Translations under genes and position numbers: made by a program
Notes under the pieces: model-generated
Databases searched by the model: none
The model's input: only the letters and a program-made list of their open reading frames with translations
Told to the model about the DNA's origin: nothing
In this document: positions 24,409 through 32,713 of the stretch, one piece after another
Layout of the letters: every line of letters begins with the position of its first letter
Numbering within the stretch: position 1 is the stretch's first letter
Source of the DNA: Lachnoclostridium sp. UBA5890
GTDB taxonomy: Bacteria; Bacillota; Clostridia; Lachnospirales; Lachnospiraceae
Assembly: GCA_002431395.1 (NCBI GenBank)
Contig: DJEU01000018.1
Span: 1 to 64,000, forward strand
Length of the DNA: 64,000 nt
Direction: 5' to 3'

Positions 24409-25767
24409 ATGGGATTAATTAAAGCAATCGGAGGCGCGATCCGCGGCACGATGGCAGATCAGTGGAAAGAATATTTTTATTGTGATGCGATGGAAGCGGA
24501 TGTCCTCGTGACCAAAGGACAGAAGAGAAAAAGCGGAAAATTCGGAACGTCCAATAAAGGAAATGACAATATCATTTCAAACGGATCCGTGATCGCTGTC
24601 AATGAAGGACAGTGTATGATCATCGTAGATCAAGGAAAAGTTGTAGAATTTTGTGCAGAAGCAGGCGAATTTATGTATGATACTTCGACAGAACCAAGTT
24701 TGTTCTGCGGAGATTTGGGAGATACGATCAAACAGACCTTTTCAACGATCGGAAAACGTTTTACCTTTGGCGGAGATACCGGAAAAGACCAGCGCGTGTA
24801 TTTCTTTAATACAAAAGAAATTATGGGAAATAAATATGGTACAGCCAATCCGATCCCATTCCGCGTGGTAGATACGAATATCGGGCTCGATGTCGATATC
24901 TCGGTACGCTGTAATGGAGAATATTCTTATAAAATTTTTGACCCAATCTTGTTCTATACCAATGTGTGCGGAAATGTAACGGATGAATATACCAGAGACG
25001 AGATTGATTCGCAGTTAAAAACCGAACTTATGACGGCACTGCAGCCGGCATTCGCAAGGATTTCAGAGCTCGGAATCCGTTATAGTGCAGTTCCGGCGCA
25101 TACGAAAGAGGTAGCGGATGCGCTGAATCAGGAATTGTCTGAGCAGTGGGGAAAACTTCGCGGACTGCAGATCGTTGCCTTTGGTGTGAATACGATCAAA
25201 GCATCCGAAGAAGACGAGCAGATGATTAAAGAAATGCAGAAAACCGCTGTACTCCGCAATCCAAATATGGCAGCAGCGACACTTGCCGGAGCACAGGCAG
25301 AGGCGATGAAAGCAGCCGCTTCGAATACGGCGACAGGTCCAATGATGGCGTTTGCCGGTATGAATATGGCGACACAGGCAGGTGGTCTCGATGCCAATTC
25401 GTTATTTGCGATGGGAGTCCAGCAGCAGGCAGCCGCACAGGCACAGCCTCAGCAGGCACCGCAGCCACAGGCACAGCCACAGCAGCAGGCGGCAACAGGC
25501 TGGACCTGCTCTTGCGGAAAGACGGGAAATACTGGAAAATTCTGTATGGAATGTGGCTCGCCCAAACCGGAAGAACCAGCAGGCTGGACTTGCTCCTGCG
25601 GAACATTGAATCAAGGAAAATTCTGCATGAACTGTGGCGCAAAGAAACCGGAAGACGCTCCATTGTACCGTTGTGATAAATGCGGATGGCAGCCGGAAGA
25701 TCCACATCATCCACCGAAATTCTGTCCGGAATGCGGGGATATTTTTGATGAAAATGACATCCAGTAA
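24409..25767 (+). CDS. SPFH-domain protein with C-terminal zinc ribbons (YdjI-like)
   Basis: This encodes 452 residues. Residues 1-290 match the YdjI-type SPFH (stomatin/prohibitin) domain: GLIKAIGGAIRGTMADQWKE at the start, then VNEGQCMIIVDQGKVVEFC and the paired helices to about 290. A Gln/Ala/Pro-rich linker (QQQAAAQAQPQQAPQPQAQP) follows. The C-terminus has three short zinc ribbons with CxCG and CxxCG pairs (CSCGKTG, CMECGSPK, CSCGTLNQ, CMNCGAKK, CDKCGW, CPECGD). SPFH proteins often organise membranes, and Bacillus YdjI is linked to membrane stress. The next gene, a zinc-ribbon membrane protein, is 18 bases downstream, so the two probably form a complex. Confidence 0.85.
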   Translation: MGLIKAIGGAIRGTMADQWKEYFYCDAMEADVLVTKGQKRKSGKFGTSNKGNDNIISNGSVIAVNEGQCMIIVDQGKVVEFCAEAGEFMYDTSTEPSLFCGDLGDTIKQTFSTIGKRFTFGGDTGKDQRVYFFNTKEIMGNKYGTANPIPFRVVDTNIGLDVDISVRCNGEYSYKIFDPILFYTNVCGNVTDEYTRDEIDSQLKTELMTALQPAFARISELGIRYSAVPAHTKEVADALNQELSEQWGKLRGLQIVAFGVNTIKASEEDEQMIKEMQKTAVLRNPNMAAATLAGAQAEAMKAAASNTATGPMMAFAGMNMATQAGGLDANSLFAMGVQQQAAAQAQPQQAPQPQAQPQQQAATGWTCSCGKTGNTGKFCMECGSPKPEEPAGWTCSCGTLNQGKFCMNCGAKKPEDAPLYRCDKCGWQPEDPHHPPKFCPECGDIFDENDIQ

Positions 25768-25785
25768 TGAGAATGGAGGAAAAGA

Positions 25786-26892
25786 ATGAGCCAGCAAGAG
25801 GAAAATTTTGACAATATCAATTTTGCAGAGACCAAAGAAGAAACGGATAAAAAATGTCCGCAGTGTGGCGGTATTATGGACTTTGATCCAAAAACCGGAC
25901 ATATGAAATGTGGGTTCTGTGATTATGAAGAAGAGATTGCCGTGTCCGATGAAGAGCCGAAAAAGGCACAGGAACTGGACTTTGATCTGGTAGATAAGAC
26001 AGCGAATAAAAACTGGGGTGCCGAAAAGAAGACCGTAATCTGCGAGGCATGTGGTGCAGAAACCATTTACGATGCTCTGCAGACATCGGCTGTCTGCCCA
26101 TTCTGTGGATCCAACCAGGTTATGGAAGCAAACGATCAGGATACGATCGCGCCGGGTGGTGTTGTGCCATTTCAGGTGAATGACAAGGATGCATCCCGTC
26201 TCTTTAAAGAATGGATCAAAAAGAAATGGTTCTGTCCGCGCCTTGCCAAAGAAAGTGCGAGACCAAAGAGTTTCAACGGAATCTATCTTCCGTATTGGAC
26301 CTTTGATACCAATACATTTTCGACATATACCGGTCAATATGGTATCGATCGAGAAGTGCAGGACGACGATGAGCACAGCCATACGGAGACAGACTGGTAT
26401 TCGACCTCCGGTACATACAGTGAGTTTATCGATGACGAATTGATTCTCGCATCGGACCGCCACGATTCCAACATGCTTCATAAACTAGAGCCATTTGATA
26501 CGGAAAACAATAAGGCTTACAAGCCGGAATACGTAGCCGGATTTGTGGCAGAGCGTTATGCACTTGGTGTAAAAGATGCCTGGAAACAAGCGAAAAAAGC
26601 CATTTCGGCAAAGTTGAAACGCAATGTCGAAGACAAGATTGAAAATGAGCACAATGCCGATCATACGAGACGCGTGATGCTAAATACGTCGTTCAATGAT
26701 GTGACGTACAAATACCTTCTTTTGCCAATCTGGGTATCCAACTTTAAATACAAAGACAAAGTTTACCAATTTATGGTAAATGGACAGACCGGAAAGGTAG
26801 CCGGAAAGACGCCATTGTCAATACCGAAGATTATCATTACGGTGGCTGTGGCACTTTTGGCAGCAGGAATCATTTACTATATTTGGAGTTAA
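25786..26892 (+). CDS. Zinc-ribbon protein with C-terminal membrane anchor, SPFH partner
   Basis: This encodes 368 residues with TGGAGGAAA before the ATG. Two zinc ribbons are visible: CPQCGG...CGFCDYEEE near 24-50, and CEACGAETIYD...CPFCGS around 86-110. The middle (150-310) is a soluble domain with PYWTFDTNTFSTYTGQYG. One membrane helix (PKIIITVAVALLAAGIIYYI) ends the protein, so it is tail-anchored. Zinc-ribbon proteins of this layout are found next to YdjI-like SPFH genes in Firmicutes. The function is not known. The pair ends at a strong terminator. Confidence 0.75.
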   Translation: MSQQEENFDNINFAETKEETDKKCPQCGGIMDFDPKTGHMKCGFCDYEEEIAVSDEEPKKAQELDFDLVDKTANKNWGAEKKTVICEACGAETIYDALQTSAVCPFCGSNQVMEANDQDTIAPGGVVPFQVNDKDASRLFKEWIKKKWFCPRLAKESARPKSFNGIYLPYWTFDTNTFSTYTGQYGIDREVQDDDEHSHTETDWYSTSGTYSEFIDDELILASDRHDSNMLHKLEPFDTENNKAYKPEYVAGFVAERYALGVKDAWKQAKKAISAKLKRNVEDKIENEHNADHTRRVMLNTSFNDVTYKYLLLPIWVSNFKYKDKVYQFMVNGQTGKVAGKTPLSIPKIIITVAVALLAAGIIYYIWS

Positions 26893-26914
26893 TTAGAATT
26901 AAGATTATAATAAG

Positions 26915-26942
26915 AACTGCCACACGAAAAGGTGTGGCAGTT
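26915..26942. terminator. Bidirectional terminator between the SPFH pair and argH
   Basis: AACTGCCACAC pairs perfectly with GTGTGGCAGTT around a GAAAAG loop. Ts follow on the plus strand and the genes on each side converge. Confidence 0.85.
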
Positions 26943-26965
26943 TTGCTATGGTGAAAGAAAAGTCA

Positions 26966-28342
26966 TTAACTTTCCATCAGATATTTTTCATTGATCGCCA
27001 ATACTTTTTCCATGGCATCGCGTCCCGGAGCTCCGATCGTATTTCGTTTCTCTACGCAGGTTTTCATGGAAATTGCCTCATAAATATCTTCCTCAAATAC
27101 CGGTGAGATTTTCTTGTATTCTTCAAGCGGAAGGTCATCCAGAGAAATGTTTTTGTCAATGCAAAGGAGCACAAGCTGGCCGATGATACCGTGTGCATCA
27201 CGGAACGGAACTCCGTGGTTTACAAGATAATCGGCGGCATCTGTCGCATTGGTAAAGCCGTTTTTCGCACTGGCTTCCATATTTTCTTTCTTAAATTTCA
27301 TCGTGTCGATCATGCCGTTAAAGAGAGAAATACAGCCTTTTACAGTGTCGATTGCATCAAAGGTAAACTCTTTGTCTTCCTGCATGTCCTTATTGTAAGC
27401 CAAAGGGATGCCTTTCATCGTCGTAAGCATGCTGATGAGAGCACCATAGACACGTCCGGTCTTTCCGCGGATCAATTCTGCGATATCCGGATTCTTTTTC
27501 TGTGGCATGATGCTGCTTCCGGTTGAATACGAATCATCGATGTCTACAAACTGGTATTCATTGGAATTCCAGACGATGATCTCTTCGCAAAAACGGCTCA
27601 GATGCATCATAATGGTAGAAAGTGCACTGAGAAGTTCAATCAGGTAATCACGGTCGGAAACAGAATCCATGCTGTTTAATGTAGGACCATCAAAATTAAG
27701 CAGGGAAGCGGTATATTCACGGTCAAGCGGATAGGTTGTCCCAGCAAGAGCACCGGCACCGAGCGGACAGTAATTCATACGGTCATAGATGTCACGCAGA
27801 CGGCTGCGGTCGCGGCGGAACATTTCAAAATATGCGCCAAAATGATGAGCCAGAGTGACCGGCTGTGCTTTTTGCAGATGCGTAAAGCCCGGCATAAAAG
27901 TGTCCACATTTTCTTTCATAATGCGGTGAATCGTCATAAGAAGTTCTTTCAAAAGATCATTGAGTTCGACAATCTCATCGCGGGTGTATAATTTCATATC
28001 CAATGCTACCTGGTCATTGCGGCTGCGTCCGGTATGAAGCTTTTTGCCGGGATCGCCGACACGTTCGATCAGATGTGCTTCGACAAAACTGTGAATGTCT
28101 TCGTGTTCTGCGGTAAATTCCAATTTACCGGATTCGATATCCTCCAAAATGCTTTTCAATCCGCCGATGATCGTCTCTTTTTCGTCAGCGGTAAGAATTT
28201 TCTGTTTTTCAAGCATCGTCACGTGGGCGATACTTCCGAGGATATCCTGTTTATAAAATTTCTGGTCAAAAGAAAGCGAAGCATTGAAATTATGTACCAA
28301 TTGATTCGTCTCTTTTGTAAAACGTCCTCCCCAAAGTTTCAT
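26966..28342 (-). CDS. argH: Argininosuccinate lyase
   Basis: ArgH splits argininosuccinate to arginine and fumarate, the last step of arginine synthesis. The protein has 458 residues, the usual length. The start MKLWGGRF is preceded by GGTGG. The conserved blocks are EDIHSFVEA, HTGRSRNDQVALD and the fumarase-superfamily signature GSSIMPQKKNPD. The frame stays open far upstream of the start but only as the antisense of the neighbouring gene. It is alone here (no argG or other arg gene in view), while argR is 5.6 kb away. Confidence 0.97.
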   Translation of the reverse strand: MKLWGGRFTKETNQLVHNFNASLSFDQKFYKQDILGSIAHVTMLEKQKILTADEKETIIGGLKSILEDIESGKLEFTAEHEDIHSFVEAHLIERVGDPGKKLHTGRSRNDQVALDMKLYTRDEIVELNDLLKELLMTIHRIMKENVDTFMPGFTHLQKAQPVTLAHHFGAYFEMFRRDRSRLRDIYDRMNYCPLGAGALAGTTYPLDREYTASLLNFDGPTLNSMDSVSDRDYLIELLSALSTIMMHLSRFCEEIIVWNSNEYQFVDIDDSYSTGSSIMPQKKNPDIAELIRGKTGRVYGALISMLTTMKGIPLAYNKDMQEDKEFTFDAIDTVKGCISLFNGMIDTMKFKKENMEASAKNGFTNATDAADYLVNHGVPFRDAHGIIGQLVLLCIDKNISLDDLPLEEYKKISPVFEEDIYEAISMKTCVEKRNTIGAPGRDAMEKVLAINEKYLMES

Positions 28343-28414
28343 GGTTCCACCATCCTTTTTAACAATAGTAATACTATGATAGCATTTTATACCAAGGAAA
28401 TCAACTATTTTCAA

Positions 28415-28443
28415 TTGTACATTGTACAGAAATTTGATATACT
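28415..28443 (+). promoter_or_regulatory. Promoter of the rhodanese-ThiF gene with TGTACA repeats
   Basis: TTGTAC (28415-28420) and TATACT (28438-28443) are 17 bases apart. Two copies of TGTACA (28416-28421 and 28423-28428), each a palindrome, lie one base apart and overlap the -35 box. Such a close pair could be an operator. The divergent argH has a possible promoter in the same gap. Confidence 0.5.
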
Positions 28444-28477
28444 GGAAGCAGGAACGATACGATGAAGGAGAATGACA

Positions 28478-29599
28478 ATGACAGGGCAGTTGAGTGATAA
28501 AAAAGAATTGACATGGCAGGAATGGGAAAAAATGGAAGAAGACAGCACCGTTCTGGTGGATCTGAGAGAAGAAGTGGTCTACCATCATGGGTCGATTCCC
28601 GGAGCGGTCTGCATTCCACTTCGCTGTTTTGCAGAAGAAAAGGAAAAATTGCCAAAGGATAAATGCATCGTGGTATTTTGCCAGCGTGGAGAAAAAAGTC
28701 TGCAGGTGGTAGAAGAACTGCGAAAAGAAGGATGGCAGGCATACCACCTCGAAGGCGGCTTTTTGCGGTGGCTGATCGATCATGCGAAAGAGGTAAATAT
28801 GGAACGGTATTCCCGCCATGTGCTTTTGGATGAAGTGGGGCAGGAAGGGCAGGAAAAGCTTCTGGCATCGAAAGTGCTTGTCGTCGGAGCCGGGGGACTT
28901 GGTGCACCCGTCGCTCTGTATCTTGCGGCGGCCGGTGTCGGAACGATCGGAATCGTGGATGCGGATGTCGTGGAATTGTCCAATCTTCAGCGGCAGATCA
29001 TTCATAATACGAGCCGTCTCGGGCAGAAAAAGGTGGATTCTGCCAAAGAAACGATTGAACTGCTCAATCCGGATGTGACCGTAAAAACGTATGCGATGCG
29101 GCTGACGCCGGAAAATATCGGGGATCTTATCGAAGAATATGATTTTGTCGTAGACGGAGTGGATAATTTTGAAACCAAATTTTTGATCAATGATGCGTGT
29201 GTGCTTGCCGGCAAACCATTTTGTCATGGCGGGATCCTGCGGTTTCAGGGACAGGTTATGACGTATGTGCCGGGGCAGGGACCGTGTTACCGCTGCATCT
29301 TTGAGGAAATTCCAGAGCAGGGAAGTGTGCCAAATTGCAGCGAAGCCGGTGTGATCGGCGTAATGGCGGGGATTATTGGCTGCGTGCAGGGGTTGGAAAC
29401 GATAAAATATCTTCTCGGCATCGGCAGACTTTTGACCGGCCGCATGGTCGTTTTTGATGGCTTGAATCTGACATTCAGAGAGGTAAAATTTGGAAAGGCG
29501 ATACCGACGTGTAAAGTCTGTGGAGAACATCCGGAGATCAAAGATGTGAAAGCGGAAGCGTGGCGATATGAAAGCCACGGAATTTGTACACTTCATTGA
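28478..29599 (+). CDS. Rhodanese-ThiF/MoeB fusion, E1-like sulfur carrier activating enzyme
   Basis: This encodes 373 residues from ATG 28478, 7 bases after GAAGGAG; an ATG six bases earlier is too close to that site. A rhodanese domain fills 1-100, with the active Cys at 68 in FCQRGEKS. It is followed by an E1-like domain: nucleotide loop GAGGLG at 137-142, the R-finger region QRQIIHN and catalytic Cys 287 in PNCSEAG. The zinc pairs CYRC and CKVC are present. The enzyme should adenylate the C-terminus of a ThiS/MoaD-type sulfur carrier and pass sulfur to it. The order is unusual: in MoeZ and Uba4 the rhodanese is at the C-terminus. No sulfur carrier or thiamine or molybdopterin gene is nearby. 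Confidence 0.85.
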   Translation: MTGQLSDKKELTWQEWEKMEEDSTVLVDLREEVVYHHGSIPGAVCIPLRCFAEEKEKLPKDKCIVVFCQRGEKSLQVVEELRKEGWQAYHLEGGFLRWLIDHAKEVNMERYSRHVLLDEVGQEGQEKLLASKVLVVGAGGLGAPVALYLAAAGVGTIGIVDADVVELSNLQRQIIHNTSRLGQKKVDSAKETIELLNPDVTVKTYAMRLTPENIGDLIEEYDFVVDGVDNFETKFLINDACVLAGKPFCHGGILRFQGQVMTYVPGQGPCYRCIFEEIPEQGSVPNCSEAGVIGVMAGIIGCVQGLETIKYLLGIGRLLTGRMVVFDGLNLTFREVKFGKAIPTCKVCGEHPEIKDVKAEAWRYESHGICTLH

Positions 29600-29624
29600 C
29601 TTTTTCGAAAATTCTCGGTATAAT
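29596..29624 (+). promoter_or_regulatory. Strong vegetative promoter of ylmH
   Basis: TTGACT (29596-29601) and TATAAT (29619-29624) are 17 bases apart. The -35 box overlaps the stop codon of the preceding gene. Confidence 0.7.
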
Positions 29625-29653
29625 AGAAAAGAGTGACTAAGGGAGGATTCAGG

Positions 29654-30394
29654 ATGACAAAAGAACGCCTGAAAGATTTGGCGGAAGTCAGTTTTTCACA
29701 GGGACGATATACATTTACTCATTTTCTGTCTTTGGCAGAACAGGATGAGTTTTATACGATAGAACCCGAACTCCGGTATGCCGGGATTACGGTGTCCGGC
29801 GGTTGTGACGGAACCGAGCGGCAGATGATCCGTTTTGGAAATCCGGAAGAATTTGGATATGAGGAAGAGTTTCCCATTTCCTGTATTCACTGCCGGCCGA
29901 TGGCTGCAAAATTTGCAGAAAAATGTAATCACCGGGATGTCCTTGGAGCACTTATGCACCTTGGGATCGAGCGGGAGGTAGTTGGAGATATCTGGGTCAT
30001 GGAAAAAGAAAGTTATTTTTTCTGCCTGGCTTCGATGAAAGATTTTATCTGTGACAATCTTACCAAAATCCGCCACACCAATGTGGTATGTGAAGAGATG
30101 CAGGAGATTCCGCAGGCGATAAAACCTGTTCTGAAAAGGGAAGAACTGGTTCTGACGTCGCCGCGTTGTGATGCCGTGGTGGCAAAAGTATTTTCGTTGT
30201 CACGCAGTAAAGTAATTCCATTATTCCGTGAAAAAAAGATCTTTGTCGGGGGCAGAGTATATGAAAATAACAGCGGGATATTAAAAGAAGATGATGTAGT
30301 CAGTGTGCGGGGATATGGAAAAATCATTTACCGAGGTGTGCTGAGAGAGACGAAAAAAGGACGATATACGATAGCGGTAGATCGATTCGTCTGA
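29654..30394 (+). CDS. ylmH: YlmH family S4 RNA-binding protein
   Basis: This encodes 246 residues from ATG 29654 with GGGAGG seven bases before it. The N-terminal two thirds form the YlmH domain (FTHFLSLAEQDEF and the HxD-type stretch CNHRDVLGALMHLGIEREVV). An S4 RNA-binding domain ends it (LVLTSPRCDAVVAKVFSLSR, GGRVYENNSGILKEDDVVSVRG). YlmH normally lies in the cell-division cluster with sepF and divIVA and was recently linked to rescue of stalled 50S ribosomal subunits. Here it is not next to those genes. Confidence 0.88.
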   Translation: MTKERLKDLAEVSFSQGRYTFTHFLSLAEQDEFYTIEPELRYAGITVSGGCDGTERQMIRFGNPEEFGYEEEFPISCIHCRPMAAKFAEKCNHRDVLGALMHLGIEREVVGDIWVMEKESYFFCLASMKDFICDNLTKIRHTNVVCEEMQEIPQAIKPVLKREELVLTSPRCDAVVAKVFSLSRSKVIPLFREKKIFVGGRVYENNSGILKEDDVVSVRGYGKIIYRGVLRETKKGRYTIAVDRFV

Positions 30395-30408
30395 GATGGA
30401 GGATAACG

Positions 30409-31269
30409 ATGAAGTGGAGACGAGATGCCAGAGATAAAAGACATTTTATAATAATGAGTGCCGTGGCGGTGCTGGTTCTTGTGATCGGTCTGTTTTTTGA
30501 TCAAAACGGAGAACAGGCAGTGGAAACAAGCGGTACGCAGACAGTGACCGTGCGTGAGGGAGCCGTGACAGATGCCGCCGTGATGGCAGCACCGGTAAGC
30601 GAAAGTGCGGTACAGGCAGCGGCGACACCCTCTCCGGAAGACGGAATTTATACGTATCTTCAGGGACCAAAATCCTGGAAAGAACGCCGTGAATGGTCCG
30701 GAAAATGGGGGAAAACATTTTATGATGGAAAATCGTTTGGTGCGTTTGGCTGTGGATTTTGCTGCATGGCAAATATTTACAGTTCACTGACGGAGTACCA
30801 ATGTCTTCCGACAGATATTTACCAGTATGCAAAAAAAGTAACGTACTATCCAGGGGGAGGGGCCATCTCCTGGGAGCAGATGCAGGCGACCTTGAATTCA
30901 GTAGGCTTTGAAACATCCCTGCATCACAAGCCTTCAACGTACAAACAATTTTTAAAACAGGTACAGGAAGGTCAGGCGAGTCTTGTGCTGGTGAGCAGTG
31001 CAAACGACTCTTCTTATTGGAAAAATACACCGGGACATTATGTGACCCTTTTCTTATACGATGAAACAGACAACACAGTATTTTTGGCAGATTCCGGAGA
31101 TCCGGAGCACAACCGCCATCGTGTCAGCTGTAAAACGATTTATAAGGCATTAAAGACGAGCAGTGATTATCATTTTATGTCCATTGACGGCTATGACAAA
31201 GAAAAGGATCAGTGGAAGCATAAGGGAATCAAGGGAAACTGGGTTCGTCCTCAGACATTAGAAGATTAA
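30409..31269 (+). CDS. Membrane-anchored C39-like cysteine peptidase
   Basis: This encodes 286 residues. An N-terminal segment (FIIMSAVAVLVLVIGLFF) anchors or exports it, and a Thr/Val/Ala-rich linker follows (about 40-80). The catalytic domain has the papain-like C39 pattern: Cys in FGCGFCCMANIYSSL, His in TPGHYVTLFLYDE and a possible Asp in FLADSGDP. Proteins of this type act outside the membrane on peptides or the wall; the substrate here is unknown. It is 14 bases behind ylmH and 17 bases ahead of cca, so they likely share the strong promoter. Confidence 0.75.
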   Translation: MKWRRDARDKRHFIIMSAVAVLVLVIGLFFDQNGEQAVETSGTQTVTVREGAVTDAAVMAAPVSESAVQAAATPSPEDGIYTYLQGPKSWKERREWSGKWGKTFYDGKSFGAFGCGFCCMANIYSSLTEYQCLPTDIYQYAKKVTYYPGGGAISWEQMQATLNSVGFETSLHHKPSTYKQFLKQVQEGQASLVLVSSANDSSYWKNTPGHYVTLFLYDETDNTVFLADSGDPEHNRHRVSCKTIYKALKTSSDYHFMSIDGYDKEKDQWKHKGIKGNWVRPQTLED

Positions 31270-31286
31270 GAAAGAGAGAAGATGGC

Positions 31287-32708
31287 ATGCAGATACCAGA
31301 GCAGGTACAATGGATTCTTGACAAACTGGAAGAAAATGGCAAAGAAGGCTATGCTGTCGGTGGATGTGTCAGAGACAGTGTGCTGGGACGTGTGCCGAAA
31401 GATTGGGATATTACGACATCTGCAAAACCGGAAGAGGTAAAGCAGATCTTTCGCAAAACAATAGATACCGGGATCGCGCATGGAACCGTTACGGTTATGG
31501 TGGAAGGAACCGGATACGAAGTGACGACGTACCGTGTGGATGGAGAATATGAAGATCACAGACATCCCAAACAGGTAGAATATACGGCAAATCTGGAAGA
31601 AGATTTGAAACGCCGCGACTTTACGATCAATGCGATGGCGTACAATCCGAAAAGCGGGATGATTGATCTGTTTGGTGGCATTTCCGATTTGGAAAAAAAG
31701 GTCATTCGCTGTGTCGGAGATGCAAGACAGCGCTTTTCCGAAGATGCCCTGCGGATGCTGCGCGGCGTGCGTTTTGCCGGGCAGCTGGGATTTGATGTCG
31801 AAAAGGAGACACTCGATGCCATCTATGAACTGGCTCCGACGATACAAAATGTGAGCAAAGAGCGGATCCGGGTCGAAATCACCAAATTACTTTTATCCGG
31901 TCAGCCGGAAAAACTAAAACTGGCAGAAGACGCCGGACTTTGTGAATATTTTTTCCCGGAGTTTCGTAAGATGATTCAGACGACACAAGAAAATCCGCAT
32001 CATATATTTTCTGTGGGAGAGCATGCGATGCAGGCGGTCAGGCATGTTCAGAAATTATACCGGGAAATGGAAAAAGAAGAGATGAGAACAAGCATTTTTT
32101 CACCGTTTGATAAAGCATTCAGCGATGAAAAATGCAAGACGATATTAGTATATGCGGCGCTACTCCACGATGTAAGTAAGCCGGAGACAAAAACGATTGA
32201 TGCGGCCGGAACCGCACATTTTTATGGACACGATGTCAAGGGAAAAGAACGGGCAAGAGAGATTCTACGCCGGCTCCGCTTTGACAATGATACGATTCAT
32301 ATGGTGTCTCAGATCGTAATGTTTCACGAGCGGAGATATCAAGGGGGAAGACGTGAGATGCGCCGGCTTGTCAATCAGGCCGGAAAAGAGGTAATGCCAT
32401 ATCTGTTTTTGATACAGCAGGCAGATATCCTTTCGCAGAGCGATTACCGGAGAGAAGAAAAAGAACACCGGCTTCAGATGGCAAAACAGGATTATGAAAA
32501 AGTTTGTGCGCAGAAGGAAGCGGTGTGTCTCAAAGAACTTCATGTAACAGGAAAAGATTTGATCCAGCTTGGAATGAAAGCCGGACCGGAACTTGGAAAA
32601 ATGTTACAGCGATTGATGGATACCGTATTGGAAGATCCGGGAAAGAATGAAAAAGAGATGCTGTTAGAACAAGCAAAAGAGTGGATGAAAAATGATGAGG
32701 GAAGGTGA
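31287..32708 (+). CDS. cca: tRNA nucleotidyltransferase (CCA-adding enzyme)
   Basis: Cca adds or repairs the CCA 3' end of tRNAs. The protein has 473 residues. The N-terminal nucleotidyltransferase core shows GGCVRDSVLGRVPKDWDITT, where the D-x-D pair in DWD binds metal. RRDFTINAMAYNP and EDALRMLRGVRFAGQLG follow. An HD domain is present (AALLHDVSKPETKT, then FYGHDVKGKERAREILRRLR), which gives it phosphatase or phosphodiesterase potential. The C-terminus is helical. A 4-base overlap joins it to the next frame. Confidence 0.94.
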   Translation: MQIPEQVQWILDKLEENGKEGYAVGGCVRDSVLGRVPKDWDITTSAKPEEVKQIFRKTIDTGIAHGTVTVMVEGTGYEVTTYRVDGEYEDHRHPKQVEYTANLEEDLKRRDFTINAMAYNPKSGMIDLFGGISDLEKKVIRCVGDARQRFSEDALRMLRGVRFAGQLGFDVEKETLDAIYELAPTIQNVSKERIRVEITKLLLSGQPEKLKLAEDAGLCEYFFPEFRKMIQTTQENPHHIFSVGEHAMQAVRHVQKLYREMEKEEMRTSIFSPFDKAFSDEKCKTILVYAALLHDVSKPETKTIDAAGTAHFYGHDVKGKERAREILRRLRFDNDTIHMVSQIVMFHERRYQGGRREMRRLVNQAGKEVMPYLFLIQQADILSQSDYRREEKEHRLQMAKQDYEKVCAQKEAVCLKELHVTGKDLIQLGMKAGPELGKMLQRLMDTVLEDPGKNEKEMLLEQAKEWMKNDEGR

Positions 32709-32713
32709 AGGAT

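Noticed and set aside
28343..29596. Long minus-strand frame that would extend argH to over 870 residues
   Set aside because: It is the antisense of the rhodanese-ThiF gene. The family start MKLWGGRF with a ribosome binding site lies at 28342.
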